This document shows, piece by piece, positions 1-8,201 of a stretch of DNA of 37,264 nucleotides; position 1 is the stretch's first letter, and every line of letters starts with the position of its first letter. The position numbers and the translations under genes are program-made. The notes under the pieces were generated by a model, which had not been told where the DNA came from, did not search any database, and saw nothing but the letters and a program-made list of their open reading frames with translations. The stretch is from Arthrobacter celericrescens (GTDB lineage: Bacteria; Actinomycetota; Actinomycetes; Actinomycetales; Micrococcaceae): the NCBI RefSeq assembly GCF_003614925.1, contig NZ_QYLP01000082.1, forward strand, positions 1-37,264, written 5' to 3'.

Positions 1-153
1 CCGGGCCACCGCGGACGCGACCGCGGCACCTGCCCCGATCAGCAGGGCCAGGCCGACGGCGATGCCCACCTTCAGGCCGCGCCCGGCCCTGGGCTTGTTG
101 CTCTCACCGGCAACGATGCGGGTAGTCGAGGTGTTCTCATGGGGTGATGACAC
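1..153 (-). CDS. N-terminus of a membrane or exported protein (partial)
   Basis: The first 51 codons of a minus-strand gene run off the left edge. I place the start at a GTG (151-153), preceded by AAAGGA seven bases upstream. The first 28 residues are polar and end in a basic stretch (KPRAGRGLK). A hydrophobic segment rich in Ala, Gly, Val and Leu follows (about residues 29-50). This is the layout of a signal anchor or signal peptide. No lipobox cysteine is seen before the edge. A good promoter lies about 110 bases upstream (see 269-297). The function cannot be told from this fragment. Confidence 0.6.
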   Translation of the reverse strand, partial: MSSPHENTSTTRIVAGESNKPRAGRGLKVGIAVGLALLIGAGAAVASAVAR

Positions 154-268
154 GGGGAAATCCTTTGGGAGAGGGCAGGCCCATATGACGCTCTGGGCCA
201 TGGAACGGAGATGGTTGGGAAAGCCGGGGGAGGAGGTCTTTGCCCGGCTGGCTGCCTTGGCTGGATTG

Positions 269-297
269 AGATTACGGTCACCGTTTCATGGCCACAA
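269..297 (-). promoter_or_regulatory. Sigma-70-type promoter with palindromic operator in the spacer
   Basis: On the minus strand, TTGTGG (292-297) and TAATCT (269-274) are separated by exactly 17 bases, a standard primary-sigma spacing. The perfect palindrome ACGGT-G-ACCGT (274-284) fills half of the spacer and touches the -10, a common site for a repressor. It points at the gene starting at 153, leaving a leader of about 110 bases. Confidence 0.5.
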
Positions 298-626
298 CGG
301 GAGATGACACCTGCTGTCACTGGGAGACGCCGACGTTAATCCGTAGACGCGCTGAGTCATGGGAGGACCAAAATCTTCATGCAGGAGCGCGTCCCGCTGG
401 CGGGAAATCCGCCGGCTCCGCGGCGACCGCCAACTGGCAACCCAATGGAAAAGCCAGCAGACTAGACAGGGGGTAATCAGGGGAGCGGGCGAAACCTGCT
501 CCCGCCGGATGGAAAGGCCCCGTCATTCCAACACCACATCGGCGATTCAATCCGTTAATCCGCAAATATCTCAGACCCGGCCGTCCCGACTCTTCAGAGT
601 CCGGGAATCCCGGCGATCTCAGGCCG
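298..626. other. Non-coding stretch with one hairpin and one palindrome
   Basis: I see no convincing gene here; the short open frames lack ribosome sites. An imperfect hairpin is formed by 481-489 and 495-503 (GGGAGCGGG / CCTGCTCCC, loop CGAAA). A palindrome GACTCT-TC-AGAGTC (588-601) sits just in front of the gene starting at 627 and could be an operator. The stretch around 530-585 is more AT-rich than its surroundings. Confidence 0.4.
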
Positions 627-1208
627 GTGGAACCGGCGGCCTGGCGTGAGGGCGTACCGCTGATCGGCGACGACCAGGTCTACGTGATGAAGCGCGGGAC
701 CGTGTACCACGGCAGCTGGTGCCAGGCGGTGGCCGACAGATGGGCCAGCGCACCGAGGGGGCTGCTCGTGGCGATGCTTGCCGAGGTCGGGGCGCGCACC
801 CCATGCCGGGAATGCGCTCAGCTCGTCAAGGCAGCCAGGGCGACCGCGCGTGATCGCCACACCCGGTCCGGGCTGGCGCAGCAACCCACTCCCGCTGATT
901 GGGTGGTTCCGTTAAGGGTCGTCGGGCTGGCCCATGGAGTCCTGTTCCTGGCAGCAGGAGCGGAGCATCGGGGGCGTCTTAGGGAAACCGCTGTGGAGCC
1001 TGCCACCCCGCTGTATGTCGGCGGCCAACGTGACGGCATGCTTGTACGGCTGGACGCCGGCCGCGCTGAACCCCTCCTCGTCGTACAGATGGACCCGCGT
1101 GCCACGTTCCGGGACGGGCCGTACCAGGCGCGGCTGCGTCAGCCGCTGCAGCGGTCGGCGAGCAAGCCCTTTGCGGTTGCCCACATTGAACGGGCGCAGG
1201 AGGCGTAG
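627..1208 (+). CDS. Uncharacterised protein with an H/C...CxxC zinc-ribbon-like N-terminus
   Basis: A 193-residue protein from a GTG start (627). ATG at 687 is a possible alternative, and neither has a strong ribosome site. The N-terminal third carries H28 and C32 (YHGSWC) followed by C60 and C63 (TPCREC), spaced like a small treble-clef or zinc-ribbon knuckle. The rest has no motif I recognise. The gene stands alone, with non-coding DNA on both sides. The coding call rests on third-position GC use and the conserved-looking Cys/His pattern. The function is unknown. Confidence 0.55.
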   Translation: MEPAAWREGVPLIGDDQVYVMKRGTVYHGSWCQAVADRWASAPRGLLVAMLAEVGARTPCRECAQLVKAARATARDRHTRSGLAQQPTPADWVVPLRVVGLAHGVLFLAAGAEHRGRLRETAVEPATPLYVGGQRDGMLVRLDAGRAEPLLVVQMDPRATFRDGPYQARLRQPLQRSASKPFAVAHIERAQEA

Positions 1209-1263
1209 CAACGGGTGGCGCTGCCGCGCAAAGCCGGCCTGCCGCCGTCGTACGTAGCGGGAG

Positions 1264-1407
1264 TCAGCCCACCATGTCGGGGAAGAGCGCCCCGTCGTAG
1301 TCGGGCATCGGGACCCTGGACGTGGCCGGTTCCTTGCCGCTGCGCAAGTACAGCGCCGGTTCCGCGGTGTTGTGGCGATTTGTGTTGATCCTGTCGCGAC
1401 GTGTCAT
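1264..1407 (-). CDS. Small 47-residue protein
   Basis: An open frame of 47 codons starts with ATG (1405-1407), preceded by GGAG nine bases upstream, and ends with TGA. The product is polar and begins MTRRDRINTN; its last part, VPMPDYDGALFPDMVG, is acidic and Pro-rich. It has no membrane segment. I recognise no family. It is supported by the ribosome site and by the elaborate palindromic upstream region (1426-1505). It overlaps no other believable gene. Confidence 0.5.
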   Translation of the reverse strand: MTRRDRINTNRHNTAEPALYLRSGKEPATSRVPMPDYDGALFPDMVG

Positions 1408-1425
1408 CGCAATCATCTCCATAAA

Positions 1426-1440
1426 TGAACGTGACGTTCA
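1426..1440. promoter_or_regulatory. Palindromic operator, copy 1
   Basis: A perfect 15-base palindrome, TGAACGT-G-ACGTTCA. The size and symmetry are typical of TetR-family operators. A second copy of its core lies at 1493-1505. It is 18 bases upstream of the 47-residue gene and also in the leader region of the gene at 1727. Confidence 0.5.
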
Positions 1441-1461
1441 CTGAATGAACTAACTTCAGTG
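1439..1461. promoter_or_regulatory. Inverted repeat between the two operators
   Basis: CACTGAA (1439-1445) is repeated in inverted form as TTCAGTG (1455-1461), with a nine-base gap. It overlaps the end of the first palindrome. It could be a further binding site or a small hairpin. Confidence 0.35.
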
Positions 1462-1492
1462 TGATCCGAATCACGGCTGAATCAATAGTTTT

Positions 1493-1505
1493 GAACGTCG
1501 CGTTC
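1493..1505. promoter_or_regulatory. Palindromic operator, copy 2
   Basis: GAACGTCGCGTTC is palindromic and matches 11 of 13 bases of the core of copy 1 (GAACGTGACGTTC). The centres are 66 bases apart, close to six helical turns, so the two sites face the same side of the DNA. Confidence 0.45.
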
Positions 1506-1714
1506 GCATTCTGAATGGCCGGATCCGCTGGCCGCCCACGGTCGCATTGAAAAGTCCACCTACATCCCCGCCCCATGCCCTAGTCAGCCGGGCTCTTTGC
1601 CCCTTAGGTTGGTTTCCAACACCGTGTGGCGGGTATTACTCGAAGCCGGACAAGGACGTCCGAACCGAGCCGCTGCGTACTGGACCCTAGCGGGCGTTCT
1701 GTGGCCCGCCCTTC
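1506..1714. other. Leader region of the DUF1508-like gene
   Basis: With 1408-1505 this makes a gene-free stretch of about 320 bases. The part up to about 1510 is clearly less GC-rich and carries the palindromes. The remainder shows no gene and no clear promoter. Confidence 0.35.
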
Positions 1715-1726
1715 AGGAGGATACGT

Positions 1727-2113
1727 ATGAGCGGAATGTTTGAAGTTTTCATCGACGAGGACGAGAGCTTCAAATTCAGGCTCAAGGCACCGGACGGGAC
1801 CGTGGTGGCCGTTTCGATGTCCTTTCCCGACAAGCCTGCTGTGGTGTGCGGCATCCGCGATGTACGCGAGTATGCCGGTATGGGCCACATCACCGATCTC
1901 TGCCCGGAAGTCCCTGTCCATGGGTCATCACAGGATGTCCTTTCCGTGCAGCGGCCCCCTGCCGCCGCCCCGCAGCCGCCAGCCCCATCAGTGCCGGCCC
2001 CGCAGCTTCCCATGCCGCAGCGCCCCCATGGACCGCTCCTGCAAAAAGAGCGGGCCGTTCGGCCCTGGCATACCGGAAACACGGTTGAATGCGCAGGTCT
2101 GGTGGAGGCGTAG
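1727..2113 (+). CDS. DUF1508/YegP-like domain protein with Pro-rich tail
   Basis: A 128-residue protein with an excellent AGGAGG (1715-1720) six bases before ATG. Residues 4-60 match the YegP/DUF1508 repeat pattern: FEVFIDEDESFKFRLKAPDG, then a beta strand (VVAVS), an alanine/proline turn and GIRDVREYA. Only one repeat is present, whereas E. coli YegP has two. Residues 70-105 form a Pro/Ala-rich linker (APQPPAPSVPAP), and the tail is unrecognised. The biochemical role of the family is not established. It faces the VWA operon from the opposite direction; the 54-base gap holds the palindrome GCGGTGCACCGC (2142-2153). Confidence 0.7.
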   Translation: MSGMFEVFIDEDESFKFRLKAPDGTVVAVSMSFPDKPAVVCGIRDVREYAGMGHITDLCPEVPVHGSSQDVLSVQRPPAAAPQPPAPSVPAPQLPMPQRPHGPLLQKERAVRPWHTGNTVECAGLVEA

Positions 2114-2167
2114 GCACACAACAGCGGTTGCAGGGCCGGCAGCGGTGCACCGCGAAAAGACGCCGCG

Positions 2168-3349
2168 CTAGCTTTCGTGGTTGATGGCGATGTCGTGTGA
2201 CCCCGCCCATTCGCCCACGTCCCGGCGTTCTATCGCGGCAGCCATCAGTTCCGGGAACAGGTCTGGGGTGCAGGCGAAGGCGGGAACTCCGATGCCGGCC
2301 AGGCCCGCGGCGTGCTGTGAATCGAACGTCGGATGGCCGCTGTCGCTCAAGGCCAGCAGCGCAATCATGGTTGCCCCGGAACCGACAATCGCCGCGGCGC
2401 GGCGGAGCATCTCTTCCGCGATGCCGCCCTCGTAGAGATCGCTGATAAGGATCAGGATTGTCTCGCCCGGCTGGGTGATCTGCTCCTGGCAGTACGCCAG
2501 GGCCCGGTTGATGTCGGTGCCTCCGCCGAGCTGCACGCCGAACAATACATCGACGGGATCGTCCAGTTCGTCCGTAAGGTCCACCACTTCCGTGTCGAAG
2601 ACCACCAGCCGGGTTCGCACCGACTTGAGGGACGCCAGCACCGAGCCGAACACGCTGGAATACACCACGGATTCGGCCATCGAGCCCGACTGGTCGATGC
2701 ACAGGATGATCTCCCGCTGGACCTCGGTGCTGCGCCGGGCGTAGCCGACCAGCCGCTCGGGCACCACTGTGCGGTAATCCGGCTGATAGTGCTCGAGGTT
2801 GGCGGCGATTGTCCTGTTCCAGTCGATGTCCCGGTGCCGCGGCCGGCGGGTCCGGGCGGCACGGTCCAGGGCCCCGGAAACGGCTTGGATCGTCTTGGCA
2901 CGCAGGCGGTCTTCGAGTTCCTTGGTTACGTGGCGGATGACCGCCCTGGCACTTTCGCGTGACTGCTGCGGGATCACCCTGCCAAGCCCGACGAGGGTGC
3001 TCACGAGGCCGATATCCGGTTGCACGGTGCGCAGCATCTCGGGTTCGAGCAGCAACTGCCGCAAACCGAGCCGGTCCATGGCGTCCGCCTGCATCACCTG
3101 GACCACCGAGGACGGAAAGTACCCCCGGATATCGCCAAGCCACCGGGCCACCCGAGGACTGGACGCACCGAGGCCGCCACGCCCCGTCCCCGGCGCATCG
3201 TACAGGGCCTCCAACGCCTTGTCCCGGCGGACGTCGGCGGCAGAGAGTTCCACACTGCCGCCGTCGGCCGTCCTGACTCCGTCGGCTTCGTTCCCGCCGA
3301 GGACGAGCCGCCAGCGGCCCAGCCGGTCGCGGGCCTCCGGGTCGGTCAT
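2168..3349 (-). CDS. VWA (von Willebrand A) domain protein, YehP-like
   Basis: A 393-residue cytosolic protein, last gene of the five-gene operon. The C-terminal half is a VWA domain with an intact metal-ion-dependent adhesion site: DQSGS (219-223) after a hydrophobic strand, Thr278 in GGGTDI, and Asp304 in ISDLYEG. The N-terminal 200 residues are helical and family-specific. VWA proteins commonly pair with MoxR AAA+ ATPases, which remodel or load targets held by the VWA partner. Its ATG overlaps the stop of the DUF5682 gene (ATGA, 3346-3349), so translation is probably coupled. The arrangement is like E. coli yehP beside yehL, yehM and yehQ. The domain call is firm; the role is unknown. Confidence 0.9.
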   Translation of the reverse strand: MTDPEARDRLGRWRLVLGGNEADGVRTADGGSVELSAADVRRDKALEALYDAPGTGRGGLGASSPRVARWLGDIRGYFPSSVVQVMQADAMDRLGLRQLLLEPEMLRTVQPDIGLVSTLVGLGRVIPQQSRESARAVIRHVTKELEDRLRAKTIQAVSGALDRAARTRRPRHRDIDWNRTIAANLEHYQPDYRTVVPERLVGYARRSTEVQREIILCIDQSGSMAESVVYSSVFGSVLASLKSVRTRLVVFDTEVVDLTDELDDPVDVLFGVQLGGGTDINRALAYCQEQITQPGETILILISDLYEGGIAEEMLRRAAAIVGSGATMIALLALSDSGHPTFDSQHAAGLAGIGVPAFACTPDLFPELMAAAIERRDVGEWAGSHDIAINHES

Positions 3350-5643
3350 GCGATCTCCTCCCAGCCGAGATACCGTGCCATTGTTCGAAGCGCCGGTCCC
3401 GCGGCGGCCAGATCCAACGCCGGACCGGGGGCCCGGGGAACGTCGCCCGCGTGGCTCACTTGTTCGCCGATTTCCCGCCGTTCCGCCCGGCTGAACGCCG
3501 AAAACGTCCTGCGCAAGAGCGGCAGGACGTCGTCGAACGCGTCGTCCTGGACGCCAGCGAGCCAGCGGTCGACGATCAGCAGGAGGCGGGGATCATGGAT
3601 CAGCAGCACCGCGTCACCGGACAGGAGCCCGTCCAGCCAGGCGGCGGCCTGCGGGGCAGGTGTGGCCGTCGAGAGGCGACGGCTGAGCCTGTCCGCAACC
3701 TCGTCCCGCTCCACCTGCCCGGCGTCAAGCAGGAGCCTCGTGGCGCGGCCGGCGACGGAACCGTGCAGCCGGTCCGACTCGGCAACGGCGGCCAAGGCCC
3801 GGTGCCAGTCGTCCAAGGGCAGGTCCGGCAACAGGGAAAGGCCGTGCTGGGCGGAGTCGATGGACCGCCGCATGGCCAACGCCGCCTCATCATCCAGTCC
3901 GGCGCAGGCGGTCGCGAGGCCCACGCATGCCCTGACGACGGTGGCGTCAAGGATTTTCCGCACCTCGCTGACGTCCACCCCGCGGACGTTTCCGTACCGG
4001 CAGGTCCGGGCCAGCGGCGCCACCGTATCCAGCAGATCCGGAATGTCCTGCTGGAGCGCCGTGCGTTCGGCAAGAACGGCCATCACACCGGCGATGCCTT
4101 CGGGCAGGTCGGCGAGAAGACAGCTCGCGAGCAGGCCGCTCAGCTCGGCCAGGTCCGTGGCCTGCCCTGCGCGCTCGGAGACGCAGCTCGCGGCCGCCGA
4201 GGCGACTGTGGTGCCGTATCGGCTGGCTTCGACGATGGCCACGGCGAGTTCCGGCCGCCACCTCAGTGTCCACGCCTCCTTGAAGGTTCCCGTCGTGCGG
4301 CCGGTGTCGCCCGGGGTGCCCCAGTCCACCCCGAGCAGGGCCAGTCGGTGCAGCAGGACCGAGCGGGCCAGCTGGTTCGGCTTGCGGAGGTCCACGGCCA
4401 CGACCTCTTCCATGGCGCTGGCCTTCAGGCGCAGCTTGCGCTGCTGGGCGGCGATGTCCTCGGCAAGCGGAACGGTCGGGGCTGAGTCCGGCACGTTTCC
4501 CAGTTCGCGTCCGACCGTGAGTTCGCTGTGCACCAGTTCCAGCGGCAAGGGCGAACCGTCGCACAGGACCGACTGCGCGGCGTCGTCCAGTTCCGCCAGT
4601 CCGGGACTGGGGCGGCCGCGGACCGCGGCCAAGGCGTTCGCCATCCGGCTCGCCTCCACCACGGAGGCGGTGGAGGCATCGAGGTCCTCCTTCCGCAGCG
4701 CGCGGGCAACCCGGACCAGCCAGGTGGTGGCGACGTCGAAAGCCGGGTCCTGCTCTGACCAGTGGGCGAAGAGGTGCTGATACCAGCCGGGAGCGGCGAC
4801 GCCGGCCCCGTAGCCGCTGCGCAGGCTCAGCCGGTCCGATGTCCACGGCACCCAAGTGACCGCGACCTTGGCCTTGGGCAAGGCGGCAAGCACCTTGTTG
4901 TCGGCGGACGCCGGGGGAAACGCCGCGGGCACGAGCGCAGGGGCGTGATACGCACCGCACACCACCACGATTCGTTCGTGTCCTTCCTTGACGACGGCGC
5001 GGATGATCCGGCGCATTGCCGCTTCCCGGCGGGTGTTCTCGACGACGTCCGGGTGGTCGTCGGGCCGTTCGTCGACGGCGCGGATCTCGGCGATGGCATC
5101 GGCGATGGCGGCGAAGCGGCCGACCGGCCCGGCGTTCCGGTGTTCGATGGCGTCCTCCCACCAGCGCTCGGCATCGCTGTACCCGGCAGCGTTCGCCAGC
5201 ATCGCGATCGCGTCGGGGCGGTACGGTTCGGCCGGTGCTTCGACGGCTTCGGCGACGGGATCGCCGTCGTCCTCGGGGGAGCCCTCGCCGGCAGGGGAGG
5301 CGGCACGGTCCGCCGCCATCCGGAGCCCGAAGGTGTGCGTCGCGGGCAGGTCGATCGACCGCACCAGCGCGCCGACCGAGAGCGCCCAGCGGATCGCAAT
5401 CCACTCCGGGGAGAAAGCGGCCACGGGGTAGAAGGCAGCAAGGCGGGGCTGATCCACGGCGTAGATCAGGCCGGCCACCGGCGGCAGCATCTCCGGATCG
5501 CCGAGCAGCGGAACCACCTCGTCGAGTTCGGGCGGACCTTCCACCAGCACCGCATCCGGCCGGATGGCCGCCAGGGCTTCGGCAACCGACCGCGCGGACC
5601 CGGGACCGTGGTGCCGGATGCCCAGCACATGGACTTCGGCCAT
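3346..5643 (-). CDS. DUF5682 family protein, YehM-like
   Basis: A 765-residue protein matching DUF5682 in length and N-terminus. Conserved-looking positions are GIRHHGPGS (8-16), the acidic turn VLVEGPPE (33-40), a central RREAAMRRII (about 205-214) and VVVCGAYHAPAL (226-237, His233). This order of H, E, R(E)xxM and GxxH recalls the erythromycin-esterase/ChaN/TIKI fold, which suggests a metal- or histidine-dependent hydrolase; that link is my inference. The C-terminal 450 residues look helical and repeat-like. It starts three bases after the MoxR stop and overlaps the VWA start, so it is an integral member of the operon. The function is unproven. Confidence 0.8.
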   Translation of the reverse strand: MAEVHVLGIRHHGPGSARSVAEALAAIRPDAVLVEGPPELDEVVPLLGDPEMLPPVAGLIYAVDQPRLAAFYPVAAFSPEWIAIRWALSVGALVRSIDLPATHTFGLRMAADRAASPAGEGSPEDDGDPVAEAVEAPAEPYRPDAIAMLANAAGYSDAERWWEDAIEHRNAGPVGRFAAIADAIAEIRAVDERPDDHPDVVENTRREAAMRRIIRAVVKEGHERIVVVCGAYHAPALVPAAFPPASADNKVLAALPKAKVAVTWVPWTSDRLSLRSGYGAGVAAPGWYQHLFAHWSEQDPAFDVATTWLVRVARALRKEDLDASTASVVEASRMANALAAVRGRPSPGLAELDDAAQSVLCDGSPLPLELVHSELTVGRELGNVPDSAPTVPLAEDIAAQQRKLRLKASAMEEVVAVDLRKPNQLARSVLLHRLALLGVDWGTPGDTGRTTGTFKEAWTLRWRPELAVAIVEASRYGTTVASAAASCVSERAGQATDLAELSGLLASCLLADLPEGIAGVMAVLAERTALQQDIPDLLDTVAPLARTCRYGNVRGVDVSEVRKILDATVVRACVGLATACAGLDDEAALAMRRSIDSAQHGLSLLPDLPLDDWHRALAAVAESDRLHGSVAGRATRLLLDAGQVERDEVADRLSRRLSTATPAPQAAAWLDGLLSGDAVLLIHDPRLLLIVDRWLAGVQDDAFDDVLPLLRRTFSAFSRAERREIGEQVSHAGDVPRAPGPALDLAAAGPALRTMARYLGWEEIA

Positions 5644-5646
5644 CGC

Positions 5647-6753
5647 TCAGTCCGGCACGTCGAGGTCGCGGCAGGCCCGGTAAAGGTCCTTCCACTCCGG
5701 CCGGTTCCGGACCACTGTTTCCAGGTATTCCTGCCAGATGACCCGGTCCTGCACGGGGTCCTTGACCACCGCGCCCACCAGGCTTGCCGCCACGTCCCTG
5801 GCCCGCACCGTCCCGTCGCCGAAGTGGGCAGCGAGGGACAGTCCGTTCGTCATCACGGAGATGGCCTCCGCTGTGGAAAGCGTGGCCGACGGCGACTTGA
5901 GGGTGGCGCGCCTGTCTTCCGTCATGCCGGACCGCAGTTCCCTCATGACCGTCACCACGCGCTGGATCTCCGAGAGCGCCGCCAGGTCTGCGGGCAGTTC
6001 CAAGGCCGCACCGAGGCTGCGGACCCGGGTGGTGACGATCTCCACCTCCTGGTGGAGGCTGTCCGGCAGCGGCAACACCACGGTGTTGAAACGGCGCCGC
6101 AGCGCGGAAGACAGGTCGTTGACACCTTTGTCGCGGTTGTTGGCCGTGGCGATGACGTTGAATCCCTTGCGGGCCTGGACTTCGGCGTTCAACTCGGGGA
6201 TGGGCAGTGTCTTCTCGCTGAGGATCGTGATGAGCGAATCCTGCACATCCGAAGGGATCCGGGTGAGCTCCTCGACCCGGACCAGGCTTCCGGCCTCCAT
6301 TGCCCGCATCACAGGGCCCGCGACGAGGGCTGCCCGGGACGGGCCCTCGGCGAGCAGGCGGGCATAGTTCCAGCCGTAGCGCAGGGCTTCCTCGGGCGTG
6401 CCGGCCGTGCCCTGCACCACGAGCGTGGACGAGCCGGAAACGGCCGCCGCCAGGTGTTCGCTCAGCCAGGTCTTGGCCGTGCCCGGGACGCCGAGCAGGA
6501 GCAGTGCGCGGTCGGTGGCCAGTGTCGCCACCGCGATCTCGACGAGCCGCTCCGAGCCAAGGTATTTCGGACTGATCTGCGTTCCGTCCGGGAGGGTCCC
6601 GCCGAGGATGTAGGTGGTGACGGCCCAGGGCGACAGCCGCCAGCTGGGTGGCCGGGGCCGGTCGTCGACGGCGGCCAGGGCGCTGAGTTCCCCGGCGTAC
6701 GCGTCCTCGGCATGGGCGCGGAGAACGTCCGCGGTTCCTTGGGCGTCGGTCAT
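5647..6753 (-). CDS. MoxR-family AAA+ ATPase, YehL-like
   Basis: A 368-residue AAA+ ATPase. I chose the ATG at 6751-6753, which has GGAGG seven bases upstream and overlaps the stop of the preceding gene as ATGA; a longer frame to 6978 overlaps DUF5691 coding sequence and is less likely. Walker A is GVPGTAKT (88-95), Walker B is VRVEEL (158-163), and sensor 1 is IATANNRD (201-208). An arginine-finger region follows (SSALRRRF, 215-222). MoxR proteins act as ATP-driven chaperones with VWA partners, and here the VWA protein is two genes downstream. It is expected to be cytosolic and hexameric. Family assignment is firm; the substrate is unknown. Confidence 0.92.
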   Translation of the reverse strand: MTDAQGTADVLRAHAEDAYAGELSALAAVDDRPRPPSWRLSPWAVTTYILGGTLPDGTQISPKYLGSERLVEIAVATLATDRALLLLGVPGTAKTWLSEHLAAAVSGSSTLVVQGTAGTPEEALRYGWNYARLLAEGPSRAALVAGPVMRAMEAGSLVRVEELTRIPSDVQDSLITILSEKTLPIPELNAEVQARKGFNVIATANNRDKGVNDLSSALRRRFNTVVLPLPDSLHQEVEIVTTRVRSLGAALELPADLAALSEIQRVVTVMRELRSGMTEDRRATLKSPSATLSTAEAISVMTNGLSLAAHFGDGTVRARDVAASLVGAVVKDPVQDRVIWQEYLETVVRNRPEWKDLYRACRDLDVPD

Positions 6754-8201
6754 CGGAAAGCCTCCGTGAGGGATTGTCGGAATGACTGGTATTGAACAAT
6801 GTCGCGCAGCAGCCGGCGGCGCACGGCGTCGTCGTCGGATCGCCCGTGGCGGAGGTACCGGTCCACCGCCCCGTGCGGCAAGCACATGGGCAGGAAGGCC
6901 GCGAGGCCGGCGGCCAACTGGCCGCCCTCCTTGGCGAAGGCGTGTTCCAGCGCGGCATCGGCCAGCGCCGATCCCCACGGCCGTGGGAGCCCGCGGAGCA
7001 GGGGAATGAGCTGCAGGGACTGTGCCGGGAGGGACTGTGCCGGGCCGGCCCGAAGATGCTGCACCAGGAACCGTTCGCGTTCATCCGCGGGCAGGGAACC
7101 CAGGAGCTGCAGATCGGTGCGGACCTCGAGCAGCGCGCGGATCCATTCGAGGTCGCTGCGGAGGGCGGCCGTGGCGGCGATCGTGTTGATCACCCGGGCT
7201 TCCCTGCCGAGCAGGGCCAGGGTTGCTTGCGGGCCGCGGCCGGACGCCGTCGTCCAGACATCCAGGGGCGCGCCGCGGATGATCGAGTCGAGGCGGGCGA
7301 GCCGGTCGGGCTCTCCGTTGCGCGGATCCGGGGCGATCCCGTCCCGGAGCGCGGCGGCGTCCGGCGGTGGCGGCAGCTCGACGTCGAGTTGCTTGCGCAG
7401 CACCCCTCTTGAATGGAGCAGCAGCCGCAGGCGGGCGGCCATCCGGCCTGCCCTGGCGCTGGCCGGGAGCCGGTCGAGGAGGGTGGCGGCAACCTCACGG
7501 ACGCTCTTGGCCGGGTCGTCCAGGGCGCGTTCGAGGAGGCCTTCGTCGTCGGGGTGGATGGTGGCGGCCAGCGCACCGAGGCGGGCTGCCCGTTCGCGGG
7601 CGCCGAGGTCTTCCCAGTCCAGGTCGAGCTGCCCGCGCGCCTCCGTGGGGTGGCTGGGCCGGAGCCGTTCGATGCCGGTCAGTGCGGGGCCGTTTGGACC
7701 AACGGGGCGGCTGCGCGGGGCTGCGGCGGAGTGGCTGTGCCTGAGCTCCTGGAGCCACTGGCCGCGGGTCCCGATGGCAGGTTGCAGGTGCTCCGCAATG
7801 CCCGGTTTCGAGTCGGCCAGGGACAGTAGGGTGGGGAGCAGCCGGTGCGGGACCCGCCGTCGGGATGCCTCGGCGGACCGCAGCCAGTCCGCCACGAGCT
7901 GGTCCCGGAGTTCCGCCCCGACGGGAGGCTGGTTGAGCAGGAGGTCCAGCAGCCGGGCAGCCGACTCGGAGCTTGCCTCGGTGGTGTCCGGCGGCGCCGC
8001 GTCCGGGACGGCGGTGTCCAGGCCACCGGGCTGCCTGGCCGCGCGGGTGGCCACATCGGCCAGCGCCGCCTGATCCAGCAGCGACTCCTCGCGCGTGAGG
8101 CCTTCGGGCGGGCGGACGCCGAGGTCCCCGGGCGGCGGCGGTGCCTCGTGCCGGGCGGTGCCGACCAGCGCCGACGTCCGGAGTTCGGCCAGCCAGCTCA
8201 C
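6750..8201 (-). CDS. DUF5691 family protein
   Basis: A 483-residue, mostly helical protein. The GTG start (8199-8201) overlaps the SWIM gene's stop as GTGA, and the product then begins with the family-like MSWLAELRTSALVGTARH. The same frame stays open upstream to 9008, but only as a shadow of the SWIM gene. Leu/Arg/Ala-rich helical pairs over residues 200-480 suggest HEAT-like repeats, that is, a scaffold. Its stop overlaps the MoxR start (ATGA, 6750-6753). It is found in this kind of MoxR/VWA cluster and probably connects the parts. No enzymatic motif is visible. Confidence 0.75.
   Translation of the reverse strand: MSWLAELRTSALVGTARHEAPPPPGDLGVRPPEGLTREESLLDQAALADVATRAARQPGGLDTAVPDAAPPDTTEASSESAARLLDLLLNQPPVGAELRDQLVADWLRSAEASRRRVPHRLLPTLLSLADSKPGIAEHLQPAIGTRGQWLQELRHSHSAAAPRSRPVGPNGPALTGIERLRPSHPTEARGQLDLDWEDLGARERAARLGALAATIHPDDEGLLERALDDPAKSVREVAATLLDRLPASARAGRMAARLRLLLHSRGVLRKQLDVELPPPPDAAALRDGIAPDPRNGEPDRLARLDSIIRGAPLDVWTTASGRGPQATLALLGREARVINTIAATAALRSDLEWIRALLEVRTDLQLLGSLPADERERFLVQHLRAGPAQSLPAQSLQLIPLLRGLPRPWGSALADAALEHAFAKEGGQLAAGLAAFLPMCLPHGAVDRYLRHGRSDDDAVRRRLLRDIVQYQSFRQSLTEAFR

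Noticed and set aside
1139..1576. 145-codon minus-strand frame across the palindromic region
   Set aside because: It overlaps the 193-aa gene's end and spans the operator region in an AT-richer patch. The in-register small gene with its own ribosome site (1264-1407) explains the region better.
3947..7084. Long minus-strand frame (1045 codons) and the plus-strand frame 4762-6795 (677 codons)
   Set aside because: Both overlap the DUF5682 and MoxR genes, whose motifs and start overlaps are clear. Arg/Pro/Gly-rich composition is typical of shadow frames.
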